Source: an uncultured Alphaproteobacteria bacterium
GTDB taxonomy: Bacteria; Pseudomonadota; Alphaproteobacteria; HIMB59
Length of the DNA stretch: 64,000 nucleotides
Direction of reading: 5' to 3'
NCBI GenBank assembly: GCA_902521465.1
Contig: CABYRL010000003.1
Span: forward strand, 1 to 64,000
Positions 29,771 to 39,480 of this stretch are shown here, one piece after another (position 1 is the stretch's first letter; each line of letters opens with the position of its first letter). A model generated the notes under the pieces. That model was not told the origin of the DNA. It ran no database searches and was given only the letters and a program-made list of their open reading frames with translations. The position numbers and the translations under genes are program-made.

Positions 29771-29875
29771 TGATAAAGTACTTAAAACTGAGGAGGAATA
29801 AGAATTTTTCGTATTGTGTTTCATTATTTGGAACAAAAAACTGTGCGAAAGGTTAACTATATCTAAAATAGAATT

Positions 29876-30304
29876 ATGTCTGATTACAGCTATAAGCACC
29901 CGTCAAACGTCCAGTTAAATAAAGGGCATAAACACACTGATGATTTTATTACCAAAAAATACATATTAAAAATGTTGAGAGATCCTCAAAAATTAAAATC
30001 TCTAATTGAAGAGCATAGAGCAACTCCAATTGGAAGGGCTGCTACTCGAGACCACGGCGTTATTCAGCACAGTCAAGATCTCCAAACATTATTAGATAAG
30101 TTAAGAAGAGGAAGTAAAGAAAATGGTTTTGTAACTGTTTGTTTAAGAAGACATGAAGATTATAGAGTTGGAATAACAACAGGAGTTAGAGGTGAGCCAG
30201 TTGAAATTACTGAAGACTCTTATTCATCTGAGGAAGCATGTGAACATGCAATATTTTTAAAAAGAATTAACAGACTACTTGAGGAGTACAGTGGGGAAGA
30301 GTAA
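29876..30304 (+). CDS. dmfA1: N,N-dimethylformamidase small (alpha) subunit-like
   Basis: 142 aa immediately upstream of and overlapping the DMFase large-subunit homologue; size and position match the DMFase alpha subunit. Confidence 0.65.
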   Translation: MSDYSYKHPSNVQLNKGHKHTDDFITKKYILKMLRDPQKLKSLIEEHRATPIGRAATRDHGVIQHSQDLQTLLDKLRRGSKENGFVTVCLRRHEDYRVGITTGVRGEPVEITEDSYSSEEACEHAIFLKRINRLLEEYSGEE

Positions 30305-32658
30305 TGTTAAAAATAACAGGTTATAGTGATAAGTACTCAGCTCACCCTGGCGAAGAGGTTAAATTTTATATTAATGCTGAATACAATGACAGTTATGAAG
30401 TTCAATTAGTCCGCTTAATACACGGTGATACAAATCCTGAAGGCCCAGGATATAAAGAGGCCGAAATAGATGCTAGTTGCAATGGAACCTATCAAGGGAA
30501 AAACCAGAGAATACATGGTGGATCATATATCATCATGCCCCAACACGATAATTTAAATTTAGAAAGCTTCACTATGCAGGCTTACATCTTCCCAACCACC
30601 CCTGACAAAGGCAGACAAGGAATTTTCACCAAATTTAATGAAGAAGAAAAAAAAGGCTATGGCCTTTTCGTTAATGATGAAGGCTGTTTATCTGTAGAAA
30701 TTGGTGATGGCTCTCAGGTTGTTACTGTCTCCTCAGAAAAAAAGCTTTTAAGAAAGGTCTGGTATCTGGTTATTGCAACATTTGATGCTCAATCGAGAAG
30801 GCTTACCCTTCATCAAGAACCTAGAGTTACATCTACAAATGGTGGCTTGGGTATGGCTATTTTGAATCCAATTGAAGAAACCTCAGCTATTATTGAGACC
30901 ACTAGCTCAGTTTTACCTGCTGCTAATGACGCTCCATTGTTAATTGCTGCCACAACACTCAACAATAGATCAGGCAGACATATTTCTGGCGGACATTTTA
31001 AAGAGGTACCTCACCCTATTGAATTACCTGAGCAAACAAAGACATTTAATGGAAAGATAGACAGACCTAGATTATCTAATATTGCGCTATCGAAGGCTGA
31101 AATTGAAACACTTGCATCAAGCTATGATGAGTGTAATACCACTGTCAGGTCAACAGTCGTAGGTGCCTGGGATTTTCATGCGAATATTGGCAAAAACATT
31201 GCCTCAACAAAGATTGTTGATACTTCTCCAAATAATCACCACGGATTTATTATTAATATGCCAAACAGAGGTATGACAGGACATAACTGGACAGCGGATG
31301 AAATGGTTTTCCATCATAAACCAGAGGAATACGGTGCAATTCATTTTCATGACGATGATATAGACGATGCAAGATGGGACGTAGACTTTACTTTAAAAGT
31401 ACCTGAGGGATTAAAAAGCGGTGTGTACGCTGCAAGACTAAGAGTAGACGGACGAGAGGAATCAGAAAATGAGGATTATATTCCATTTTGTGTTAAACCT
31501 CCCAAGGGTACAGCAACTGCAAAAACTTTATTCTTATTGCCTACTAATAGTTACATGGCTTACTCCAATGATAATCTTGGAACCAACTCTGTGGTAGCAC
31601 AATTACTTGCAGGTAAAGTGCCTGTGCTTGAGCCGGCAGATTTATATTTAAATGAACACAGGGAATACGGGCTATCAACTTATTCACTTCACTCAGACGG
31701 ACATGGTGTATCAATATCGTCAAGACTAAGACCAATCCTTAATATGAGACCCAAATACAGACATTGGCTTTCTCCTTCATTATGGCAACTCAATGCCGAC
31801 TTGCATCTTACTGATTGGCTAGAAGAAAAAGGTTTTGATTTTGATGTTCTGACAGACGAGGATTTGGAACATGAAGGTATAAATTTATTAAATCGTTATA
31901 AAGTTGTGATGACTGGAAGTCACCCTGAGTATTCATCTGAGAAATATATGGATGCTCTAGAGTCATATCAAATGCAGGGTGGTAGATGTTTTTATCTAGG
32001 ATCAGATGGATTTTATTGGATTAGTGAGTATCATCCTGACAACCCTAATATTACCGAAGTTCGAAAAGGTGAAGCAGGCACAAGAGCATGGACATCTAAC
32101 CCAGGTGAATACAATAATGCTTTTGATGGTAAATATGGTGGTATGTGGAGAGCTCGAGGAAGAATACCTTCTAAAGTTTGTGGGTTAACTTTTACATCTT
32201 ATGGATTTGACGTGTCCTCATACTACAAAAGAGAAGAAGATAGTTTTAAACCTGAATGTTCATGGATCTTTGAGGGGATTGGAGCAGATGAGGTGATTGG
32301 TGATTTTGGTTTAGTTGGTGGAGGAGCTGCCGGTTTGGAGTTAGACAGATACGACTTAGAATTTGGAACCCCACATAATGCTTATTATTTGGCTCGCTCG
32401 CAGGATCACTCTAATATGATGTTGCAAGTTAACGAGGAAATACACTTTGCTGTTCGTGGTTACTATGGTGGTGGTCACGAAAATCCAATGGTCAGAGCTG
32501 ATATGATTTACTATAAAACACCTAACAATGGAGCAATGTTTGCACCAGGGTCTTTGGCTTGGTGCGGTAGTCTCTCACATAATAATTACAATAATAATGT
32601 CTCTAGAATAATGGAAAATACGCTTAAAGGTTTCTTAAAGGACGGGCCTTTACCCTAA
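30304..32658 (+). CDS. dmfA2: N,N-dimethylformamidase large (beta) subunit-like
   Basis: 784 aa; LamG/concanavalin-like N-terminal domain then amidotransferase-like domain (NSYMAYSND, VVMTGSHPEYSSEKYMDALESYQMQGGRCFYLGSDGFYW). Confidence 0.8.
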   Translation: MLKITGYSDKYSAHPGEEVKFYINAEYNDSYEVQLVRLIHGDTNPEGPGYKEAEIDASCNGTYQGKNQRIHGGSYIIMPQHDNLNLESFTMQAYIFPTTPDKGRQGIFTKFNEEEKKGYGLFVNDEGCLSVEIGDGSQVVTVSSEKKLLRKVWYLVIATFDAQSRRLTLHQEPRVTSTNGGLGMAILNPIEETSAIIETTSSVLPAANDAPLLIAATTLNNRSGRHISGGHFKEVPHPIELPEQTKTFNGKIDRPRLSNIALSKAEIETLASSYDECNTTVRSTVVGAWDFHANIGKNIASTKIVDTSPNNHHGFIINMPNRGMTGHNWTADEMVFHHKPEEYGAIHFHDDDIDDARWDVDFTLKVPEGLKSGVYAARLRVDGREESENEDYIPFCVKPPKGTATAKTLFLLPTNSYMAYSNDNLGTNSVVAQLLAGKVPVLEPADLYLNEHREYGLSTYSLHSDGHGVSISSRLRPILNMRPKYRHWLSPSLWQLNADLHLTDWLEEKGFDFDVLTDEDLEHEGINLLNRYKVVMTGSHPEYSSEKYMDALESYQMQGGRCFYLGSDGFYWISEYHPDNPNITEVRKGEAGTRAWTSNPGEYNNAFDGKYGGMWRARGRIPSKVCGLTFTSYGFDVSSYYKREEDSFKPECSWIFEGIGADEVIGDFGLVGGGAAGLELDRYDLEFGTPHNAYYLARSQDHSNMMLQVNEEIHFAVRGYYGGGHENPMVRADMIYYKTPNNGAMFAPGSLAWCGSLSHNNYNNNVSRIMENTLKGFLKDGPLP

Positions 32659-32661
32659 ACT

Positions 32662-33021
32662 ATGAAAAAACAAAATATGCAGGAGATTCCATGGGGGAAA
32701 GAGACACTTGGCGCTCTGGATACTCCGTTAAATGAATTAGAAAAAAAAGCACTTCAAAATCTAGACATCGATAAATTAAACGATATGGCAGAGTGCCTTT
32801 TTGCTTTGAATAATAGACATTATGGTCCTATTCCTGGGACATATATGGTCATGTGTGTTGAACCCGGTAAAACCTGGTGTGTTGGACAGCTCAGTGCTGA
32901 TAGAGCAAAACCTTTTGTTCTTTTTCCTGAACTTGTTTTCGACTCAGTTGAAAAAGCAACAAAAGCTGCCGAAGCTCTTAAGGCTGAAAAAGCTGAGAGC
33001 GTACCCTGTAGAAATATCTAA
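32662..33021 (+). CDS. Hypothetical protein in amidase cluster
   Basis: 119 aa ORF, 3 bp after the DMFase-like gene. Confidence 0.6.
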   Translation: MKKQNMQEIPWGKETLGALDTPLNELEKKALQNLDIDKLNDMAECLFALNNRHYGPIPGTYMVMCVEPGKTWCVGQLSADRAKPFVLFPELVFDSVEKATKAAEALKAEKAESVPCRNI

Positions 33022-33025
33022 CGAC

Positions 33026-33301
33026 ATGGCTAAAGCCAATGTCATGATTGATAATCAAAAAACTAGAGTTACAGAGTGGTCTTTTGAAGTTGGGGACTCA
33101 ACTGGCCAGCATATTCATGAATATGATTATGTGGTAGTGCCCTTGTTAGATGGGGAACTAAAAATTGTTAATCATGATGGTGAGGAAACAATTTCAAAAC
33201 TAGCAAAAGGTGGATCCTACTTTAGAGAAAAGGGAGTTAACCACAATGTATTTAATAACAATGATTTTATTTATAAATTTATTGAGATAGAATTTAAGTA
33301 G
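33026..33301 (+). CDS. Small cupin-domain protein
   Basis: 91 aa from ATG at 33026; cupin motifs GQHIHEYDYVVVPLLDGEL and GVNHNVFN; the earlier track start overlaps the upstream gene. Confidence 0.75.
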   Translation: MAKANVMIDNQKTRVTEWSFEVGDSTGQHIHEYDYVVVPLLDGELKIVNHDGEETISKLAKGGSYFREKGVNHNVFNNNDFIYKFIEIEFK

Positions 33302-34255
33302 ATGGAAAAAAAATTAAGCGTTACTTACAAAAAATCTGATTTAGATCAATTTGATAAAATTATTACAAATAAACAAACAGATCAAAAAGTTAAAGAATAT
33401 TCCATAAAAGAAGCAATTGAAGAGTCAAAAAAAGAATATAGTCACTTAACGAACTCACAAGTTTCTACTGACATGAGGCTCTATATGTTCCAGACCGGAA
33501 CTCTAAAAACGAAAATGAAATATATAAAAATGAATCAATCTAATGAGGACTTTGAGATACCTGTTCCATGGTTTTTGATAAGACACCCAAAAGGGGATGT
33601 GGTCATTGACGGAGGCAATGCCAAAGAGGTCAGTGAAGATAAACATGCTCATTGGGGTTCTGTTGTTGCGGCTTATGATCCAATTATGGGAAAAACTGAA
33701 AATTGTATTGATCAACTTAACTCTATTGGGGTTAATCCAGCAGGTATAAGATATGTCTTACATTCTCATCTTCACCTCGATCACTCAGGTGGTGTTGGAA
33801 GGTTTCCTAATGCAACACACCTAGTTCAACAAAAGGAATATGATTATGCTTTTAATCCTGATTGGTTCTCAAAGCCTGCTTATATTAGAAAAGACTTTGA
33901 TAAACCTGGAATTAATTGGAAATTTTTAAGAGATAAAAATGATGACTTTTATGACTTATATGGCGACGGATCAATAATTGTAATTTTTACTCCGGGGCAT
34001 GCACCGGGCCATCAGTCTTTTTTAGTTAATTTACCAAATTCAGGTTATGTATTGCTTACCATAGATGCAGCTTACACAATGGATCATTGGAACAATTTAA
34101 CACTACCAGGTCTTGTTTGCTCTGCTGTTGACGTTGTTGACTCTGTAAAAAAACTCAAAAAAATTGCAAAAGACAAAAATGCTACAGTAGTCACAGGGCA
34201 CGACCCGCATGCTTGGGAAGAATTTAAAAAAGCCCCAATGTTTTATTACGACTAA
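33302..34255 (+). CDS. Metallo-beta-lactamase-fold hydrolase, N-acyl homoserine lactonase-like
   Basis: HSHLHLDHSGG metal-binding motif, FTPGHAPGHQSF, VVTGHDPHAW. Confidence 0.85.
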   Translation: MEKKLSVTYKKSDLDQFDKIITNKQTDQKVKEYSIKEAIEESKKEYSHLTNSQVSTDMRLYMFQTGTLKTKMKYIKMNQSNEDFEIPVPWFLIRHPKGDVVIDGGNAKEVSEDKHAHWGSVVAAYDPIMGKTENCIDQLNSIGVNPAGIRYVLHSHLHLDHSGGVGRFPNATHLVQQKEYDYAFNPDWFSKPAYIRKDFDKPGINWKFLRDKNDDFYDLYGDGSIIVIFTPGHAPGHQSFLVNLPNSGYVLLTIDAAYTMDHWNNLTLPGLVCSAVDVVDSVKKLKKIAKDKNATVVTGHDPHAWEEFKKAPMFYYD

Positions 34256-34258
34256 TTT

Positions 34259-35566
34259 ATGTCTGATTATTTCAAAGATATACCTACAATTAAATATGAA
34301 GGTAGAGACTCTACAAATCCACTTTCATTTAAATTTTATGATGCTGATAAAAAAATTCTAGGAAAAACATTAGAGGAACATCTGAGAATGGCAGTATGTT
34401 ACTGGCACACTTTTAATTGGCCGGGGAGTGACCCTTTTGGAGGACAGACCTTTTTAAGACCATGGATGGAAATTGGAGATAAAATAGAACAAGCAAAAGA
34501 TAAGCTCAATAATGCATTCAATTTTTTTGAAAAATTAGGAATACCATATTTCTGTTTTCATGATGTAGATGTTGCTCCAGAGGGTGATAGTTTTTCGGAG
34601 ACAGAAAAAATTCAAAAAACTATTATTGATGAAATTTCAAAAAAACTTGAAACAAGTAAAGTAAAACTTCTTTGGGGAACAGCAAATTTATTCAGCCACC
34701 GCAGGTACATGTCTGGAGCTGCTACTAATCCTGATCCTGATGTTTTTCAATATGCAGCTGCTCAAGTGAAGATGTGTATGGAAAATACAATGTTCTTAGG
34801 TGGACAAAATTATGTTTTATGGGGAGGTAGAGAGGGTTACGAAACAATTCTAAATACTAATATGAAACAAGAATATGATCAGCTTGGTAGATTTTTGAAC
34901 ATGGTAGCTGAACATAAGCACAAAATTGGTTTTAAGGGTTTACTTCTTATTGAGCCTAAACCCCATGAGCCAACAAAACATCAATATGATTTTGACTCTG
35001 CTAATGTTTTCGCATTTCTTCAAAAATATGGTTTAGAAAAAGAATTCAAGCTAAATATCGAGCAAAATCATGCTATATTAGCAAAACATTCATTCGAGCA
35101 CGAGATTGCCTATGCACTTTCCAATGACATCTTTGGGAGTATTGATATTAACAGAGGGGACTATTTAGTAGGATGGGACACAGACCAATTCCCAAACAAT
35201 GTAGAAGAGTTAGTTTTGCCTTTTTACTATATTTTTAAAAACGGCGGTTTTTCCTCAGGAGGTCTTAATATGGATGCTAAGATCAGAAGACAATCAATAG
35301 ATCCTGAAGATCTATTTTATGCACATATTGGTTCTATGGATACTTGCGCAAGAACTCTTATTGCTGTTGAAAAAATGATTAACGATGGTAGTTATGAAAA
35401 TTTTTTAAAACAAAGATACGAACAGTGGACCTCTGAAAAACAACTTATGACTTCAATGTCTCTTGAAGATATTCATAAAAATGTCATTTCTAAAAAAATA
35501 AACCCTCAACCAAGGTCTGGTCGCCAAGAATATCTTGAAAATCTAATTAATTCTTTTGTCGATTAA
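34259..35566 (+). CDS. xylA: Xylose isomerase
   Basis: [66 protein letters not shown]. Confidence 0.95.
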   Translation: MSDYFKDIPTIKYEGRDSTNPLSFKFYDADKKILGKTLEEHLRMAVCYWHTFNWPGSDPFGGQTFLRPWMEIGDKIEQAKDKLNNAFNFFEKLGIPYFCFHDVDVAPEGDSFSETEKIQKTIIDEISKKLETSKVKLLWGTANLFSHRRYMSGAATNPDPDVFQYAAAQVKMCMENTMFLGGQNYVLWGGREGYETILNTNMKQEYDQLGRFLNMVAEHKHKIGFKGLLLIEPKPHEPTKHQYDFDSANVFAFLQKYGLEKEFKLNIEQNHAILAKHSFEHEIAYALSNDIFGSIDINRGDYLVGWDTDQFPNNVEELVLPFYYIFKNGGFSSGGLNMDAKIRRQSIDPEDLFYAHIGSMDTCARTLIAVEKMINDGSYENFLKQRYEQWTSEKQLMTSMSLEDIHKNVISKKINPQPRSGRQEYLENLINSFVD

Positions 35567-35570
35567 GTTG

Positions 35571-36176
35571 ATGAAAATTACAAAATTTTTATTTGATCTA
35601 GGTAATGTTTTTTTTGATTGGGATCCACATTATGTGTTTAAAAATATCATTCCTGATCAAACTAAAAGAGAATATTTTATGAATACAATCGCGTTTCCTC
35701 ATTTAGATATGAGATGCGATGCTGGAGTAAAAATTGATGACGCAGTTAAAGATGCAATAAAAAATTACCCTAATTATGAAAATGAAATAAAGCAATATTA
35801 TCCAAATCATAGGAATATGGTTAACGGAGTTTATCAAGATACAGTTGATATTTTTCGAAAAATAAAATCAAGTGGTTACCCCTGCTATGTCTTGTCAAAC
35901 TGGTCAGATGAGACTTATGAGGGTATGGAAGATCAACACCCATTCCTTAAAGAATTTGATGATAAAATTATCTCTGGTAGAGAGTTTTTAGTAAAACCAG
36001 ACCCTGAAATTTATAAATTAGCGATTTCAAGATTTAATTTAACACCTGAACAAACGCTTTTCATTGATGATCGTATTGAAAATATTGAGGCGGCACAAAC
36101 ACTTGGCTTTCAAACTATTCATTTAACTGACCCACTGACAATAAAAAGTCAAATAGCAAATCATATAATTGTTTAA
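35571..36176 (+). CDS. HAD-superfamily hydrolase
   Basis: KFLFDLGNVFFDWD, YVLSNWSDE, KPDPEIYKLA, FIDDRIENIEAA; start taken as ATG at 35571 rather than TTG/GTG at 35556. Confidence 0.8.
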   Translation: MKITKFLFDLGNVFFDWDPHYVFKNIIPDQTKREYFMNTIAFPHLDMRCDAGVKIDDAVKDAIKNYPNYENEIKQYYPNHRNMVNGVYQDTVDIFRKIKSSGYPCYVLSNWSDETYEGMEDQHPFLKEFDDKIISGREFLVKPDPEIYKLAISRFNLTPEQTLFIDDRIENIEAAQTLGFQTIHLTDPLTIKSQIANHIIV

Positions 36177-37122
36177 ATTAGACAATAAAATAGGCCTAGG
36201 ATTGGCTTCTCTTGGTAGGCCCGGTTATATAAACATTGGTCATAGTTCAGATTTAGGTAGCGACATATCAAAAAATTCTATGAGATCTCATTGTCACGAA
36301 GTACTTAACCATGCTTACAAGAGAGGTATTCGATATTTCGATGTGGCAAGGGTATATGGAGATGCTGAGGAATTTTTATCAAGTTGGATTAGAGCTCAAA
36401 AACAATTTGATGGTTTTGTGGGGTCTAAGTGGGGCTATGAATATTTAGCAAATTGGGAAGTCCAGGCAGATCAACATGAAAGAAAAGATCACTCGGTCGA
36501 ATTTTTAAAACAACAATGGGTGGAGACAAGACTTAATTTAGGAAAAAGTATTGATCTTTACCACATTCATTCTGTCAATTCAGAAAGTAAAGTCTTAGAT
36601 GATATTAATGTTCTAAAGGAGCTTGAGACAATAAAAAAAAATGGGATAGAAATAGGAATCTCAACAACCGGACCAGATCAAGAGAAAACTATCAATGACC
36701 TTTTAATTAAGAATGAAAAACTTAATCTATTTTCTTTTTTACAAACGACTATAAATATCTTTGATCAATCTTGTATTTCCATTTTAAAAGAAGTATCTGA
36801 AAAAAAGATAAATGTAATTGCAAAAGAGATTTTCTCAAATGGAAGACTAACCAACTCAAATAAAGAATTTCATCAAAATAAAATTAAAGAATTAAAGTCA
36901 GTTGCCTCATCTATGGATTTAACTTTGGAGCAATTGTCTTATCTATGGGTTTATCAACTATCGTTTGTTAAAATTTGTTTAACAGGAGCATCAACAATCA
37001 AACAGTTGGATGAAAATTTAAGTTGTCTTGAAAAAATAGATACCGAATTACCCTCGCTTGAGTCTTTCAGTTTGTCTACTCAAGATTATTGGGATACACG
37101 AAAAAAACTAAGTTGGAATTAA
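36169..37122 (+). CDS. Aldo/keto reductase
   Basis: GIRYFDVARVYGDAEEFLSSW, SIDLYHIHSV; uses a TTG start overlapping the upstream stop. Confidence 0.85.
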   Translation: MFKLDNKIGLGLASLGRPGYINIGHSSDLGSDISKNSMRSHCHEVLNHAYKRGIRYFDVARVYGDAEEFLSSWIRAQKQFDGFVGSKWGYEYLANWEVQADQHERKDHSVEFLKQQWVETRLNLGKSIDLYHIHSVNSESKVLDDINVLKELETIKKNGIEIGISTTGPDQEKTINDLLIKNEKLNLFSFLQTTINIFDQSCISILKEVSEKKINVIAKEIFSNGRLTNSNKEFHQNKIKELKSVASSMDLTLEQLSYLWVYQLSFVKICLTGASTIKQLDENLSCLEKIDTELPSLESFSLSTQDYWDTRKKLSWN

Positions 37123-38276
37123 TTGAAACTTACCCAACTTGAATTTGATGAGCTAGATGCGATTGACCTTTCGATAAATTTAATTCCCTCGAGTCCATCT
37201 TCTACACTTGGAAAATGATGATTTTCCTCATTAAATTTGCCATTTTTCTGATCAATTAGCGCATTAGCTACATCTGTATATATATTTGCAAAGCCTTCTA
37301 AATATCCCTCGGGGTGACCAGCAGGAATTCTAGTAACATCTCCTGCATCACTCATAGCACCTGATCCACCCCTTGTAATTTTTTGTTTGGGTTCCCCAAA
37401 TTTTGTAAAGTAAAGGTAATTTGGATCTTCTTGGCACCATTCCAGCCCGGCCTTGTTACCGTAAATTCTTATTTGTAAATGATTTTCATTTCCTGGAGCT
37501 ACTTGAGAAGACCAGATAGTACCTTTTGCTCCTCCTTTAAATCGTAACGATATTTGAGCATTATCATCTAATTTTCTCCCAGTCACAAAAGATGTTAACT
37601 CTGCAGATATCTCCTCTGTATTGAGATCAGTTATAAATCTAATCAGATTGTAAGCATGAGTTCCAATGTCACCAATACATCCACCAGCACCTGATTGATT
37701 AGGATCAGTTCTCCAAGAGGCCTGTTTGTTTCCCCCATCATTAATTCTATTTTCTAAATCTTCGGTCAGCCAATCTTGAGCATACTCTGCTTGAATTACT
37801 CTTATTTCACCTAAGTCACCTCTCTTACAAAGAGCTCTGGCATTCCTAATCATGGGATAACCAGTGTAGTTATGAGTTAAAGCAAAAAGAATGTTATTGT
37901 CTTTTTTAAATTTTATAAGTTCCTCACATTGATTAACATTCATGGCAAGGGGTTTGTCACAAATTATGTTAAAGCCTTTCTCCATAAAAGCTTTTGCGAT
38001 CGGGTAGTGCATATGATTTGGTGTCACTATTGCTACAGCATCTATTTTATCCTCTCTGATCAATTCTTTTTCGACCATTTCAAGGTAGTCCTTATAATTC
38101 CTTTCATCTGCTATTCCAATATCTCTCCCAGAGGCTTGAGCTTTTTCAGGATTAGATGAAAAGGCACCAGCGACCAGTTCAAAGCGGTCATCAATTCTAG
38201 ATGCTATACGGTGAACTTCTCCAATAAATGCTCCTGAGCCGCCACCAACCATTCCTAATTTTAATTTTTTGGTCAT
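37119..38276 (-). CDS. Gfo/Idh/MocA-family oxidoreductase
   Basis: LGMVGGGSGAFIGEVHR, NIICDKPLAMNVNQCEEL, GDIGTHAYNL; start set to MTKKLKLG. Confidence 0.9.
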   Translation of the reverse strand: MTKKLKLGMVGGGSGAFIGEVHRIASRIDDRFELVAGAFSSNPEKAQASGRDIGIADERNYKDYLEMVEKELIREDKIDAVAIVTPNHMHYPIAKAFMEKGFNIICDKPLAMNVNQCEELIKFKKDNNILFALTHNYTGYPMIRNARALCKRGDLGEIRVIQAEYAQDWLTEDLENRINDGGNKQASWRTDPNQSGAGGCIGDIGTHAYNLIRFITDLNTEEISAELTSFVTGRKLDDNAQISLRFKGGAKGTIWSSQVAPGNENHLQIRIYGNKAGLEWCQEDPNYLYFTKFGEPKQKITRGGSGAMSDAGDVTRIPAGHPEGYLEGFANIYTDVANALIDQKNGKFNEENHHFPSVEDGLEGIKFIERSIASSSSNSSWVSFN

Positions 38277-38280
38277 ATTA

Positions 38281-39333
38281 TCATTCAATTCCAAGCATTT
38301 TTTTGTTTGCATCTTGATCAGTGCCAGCATCGGCAAAATCATCGAAAGCGTTCTCAGTAACTCTAATTAAATGATCTTTAATAAATACAGAGCCCTCTTT
38401 AGCTCCGTCTTCAGGATGTTTCAAAGCACACTCCCATTCTAAAACAGCCCATCCATCAAAGCCGTAAGTGGTAAGTCTGGAGAAAATTGATTTGAAATCT
38501 ACTTGCCCATCTCCTAAAGATCTAAATCGACCTGCTCTGTTTTTCCAAGATTGAAATCCACTATAGACTCCTTGTTTACCAGTGGGATTTAGTTCTGCGT
38601 CTTTGACATGAAACATTTTTATTTTCTCGTGATAAATGTCAATATGCTGCAAATAATCTAAATGCTGCAAAATAAAGTGGCTTGGATCATATAACATGTT
38701 GCAGCGTTCATGATTACCCACTTTATCTAGAAACATTTCAAAAGTTATTCCATCAAAAAGATCCTCGCCTGGATGAATTTCATAACACAAATTCACCCCA
38801 CACTCATCAAATTCATTAAGAATTGGTTTCCACCTTTTAGCAAGTTCATCAAATGCAGTTTCAACTAACCCTTCTGGTCTTTGAGGCCATGGATAAACAT
38901 ATGGCCAAGCCAATGCTCCTGAAAAAGTAACATGTTCAGACAATCCAAAATTTTTTGAAGCTTTAGCAGCCATCATTAATTGATCGACTGCCCATTGCTG
39001 CCTTGCAGATGGATTTCCTCTAACCTCTGAGGCTGCAAAACCATCAAATACTGAGTCATATGCAGGATGAACGGCTACAAGCTGACCTTGAAGATGTGTC
39101 GATAGCTCAGTTAGATTTAAATTAAAACTTTTAAGAGTCCCTTTTATCTCGTCACAGTAATCTTTGCTTTCAGATGCTTGTTTTAGATTAATTAACCTCT
39201 CATCCCAACTAGGTATTTGAACACCTAGGTATCCTAAATCACTTGCCCATTTAGAGATATTTTCTAAATTGTTAAACGGAGCATCATCTCCAGCAAATTG
39301 AGCTAAAAATATTGCTGGACCTTTAATAGACAT
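38281..39333 (-). CDS. Sugar phosphate isomerase/epimerase (xylose isomerase-like TIM barrel)
   Basis: NLCYEIHPGEDLFDG, NMLYDPSHFILQHLDYLQHI, FHVKDAELNPTG. Confidence 0.85.
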   Translation of the reverse strand: MSIKGPAIFLAQFAGDDAPFNNLENISKWASDLGYLGVQIPSWDERLINLKQASESKDYCDEIKGTLKSFNLNLTELSTHLQGQLVAVHPAYDSVFDGFAASEVRGNPSARQQWAVDQLMMAAKASKNFGLSEHVTFSGALAWPYVYPWPQRPEGLVETAFDELAKRWKPILNEFDECGVNLCYEIHPGEDLFDGITFEMFLDKVGNHERCNMLYDPSHFILQHLDYLQHIDIYHEKIKMFHVKDAELNPTGKQGVYSGFQSWKNRAGRFRSLGDGQVDFKSIFSRLTTYGFDGWAVLEWECALKHPEDGAKEGSVFIKDHLIRVTENAFDDFADAGTDQDANKKMLGIE

Positions 39334-39415
39334 CTTTTTACCCCCTCCTGCGACAAACTATAATATTACAGTTAACTTCTATTTAAAATGTTTTTAAGGC
39401 TATGAATAATCTGCA

Positions 39416-39444
39416 TTTATAAATATGTAAAAAGACTGTATAAT
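39416..39444 (+). promoter_or_regulatory. Candidate sigma70-type promoter for the glycerol/polyol ABC operon
   Basis: TTTATA - 17 bp - TATAAT upstream of the substrate-binding protein gene. Confidence 0.35.
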
Positions 39445-39480
39445 CAGCCAGTTTTGTTATTAAAGAGGAGGAATAATAAC

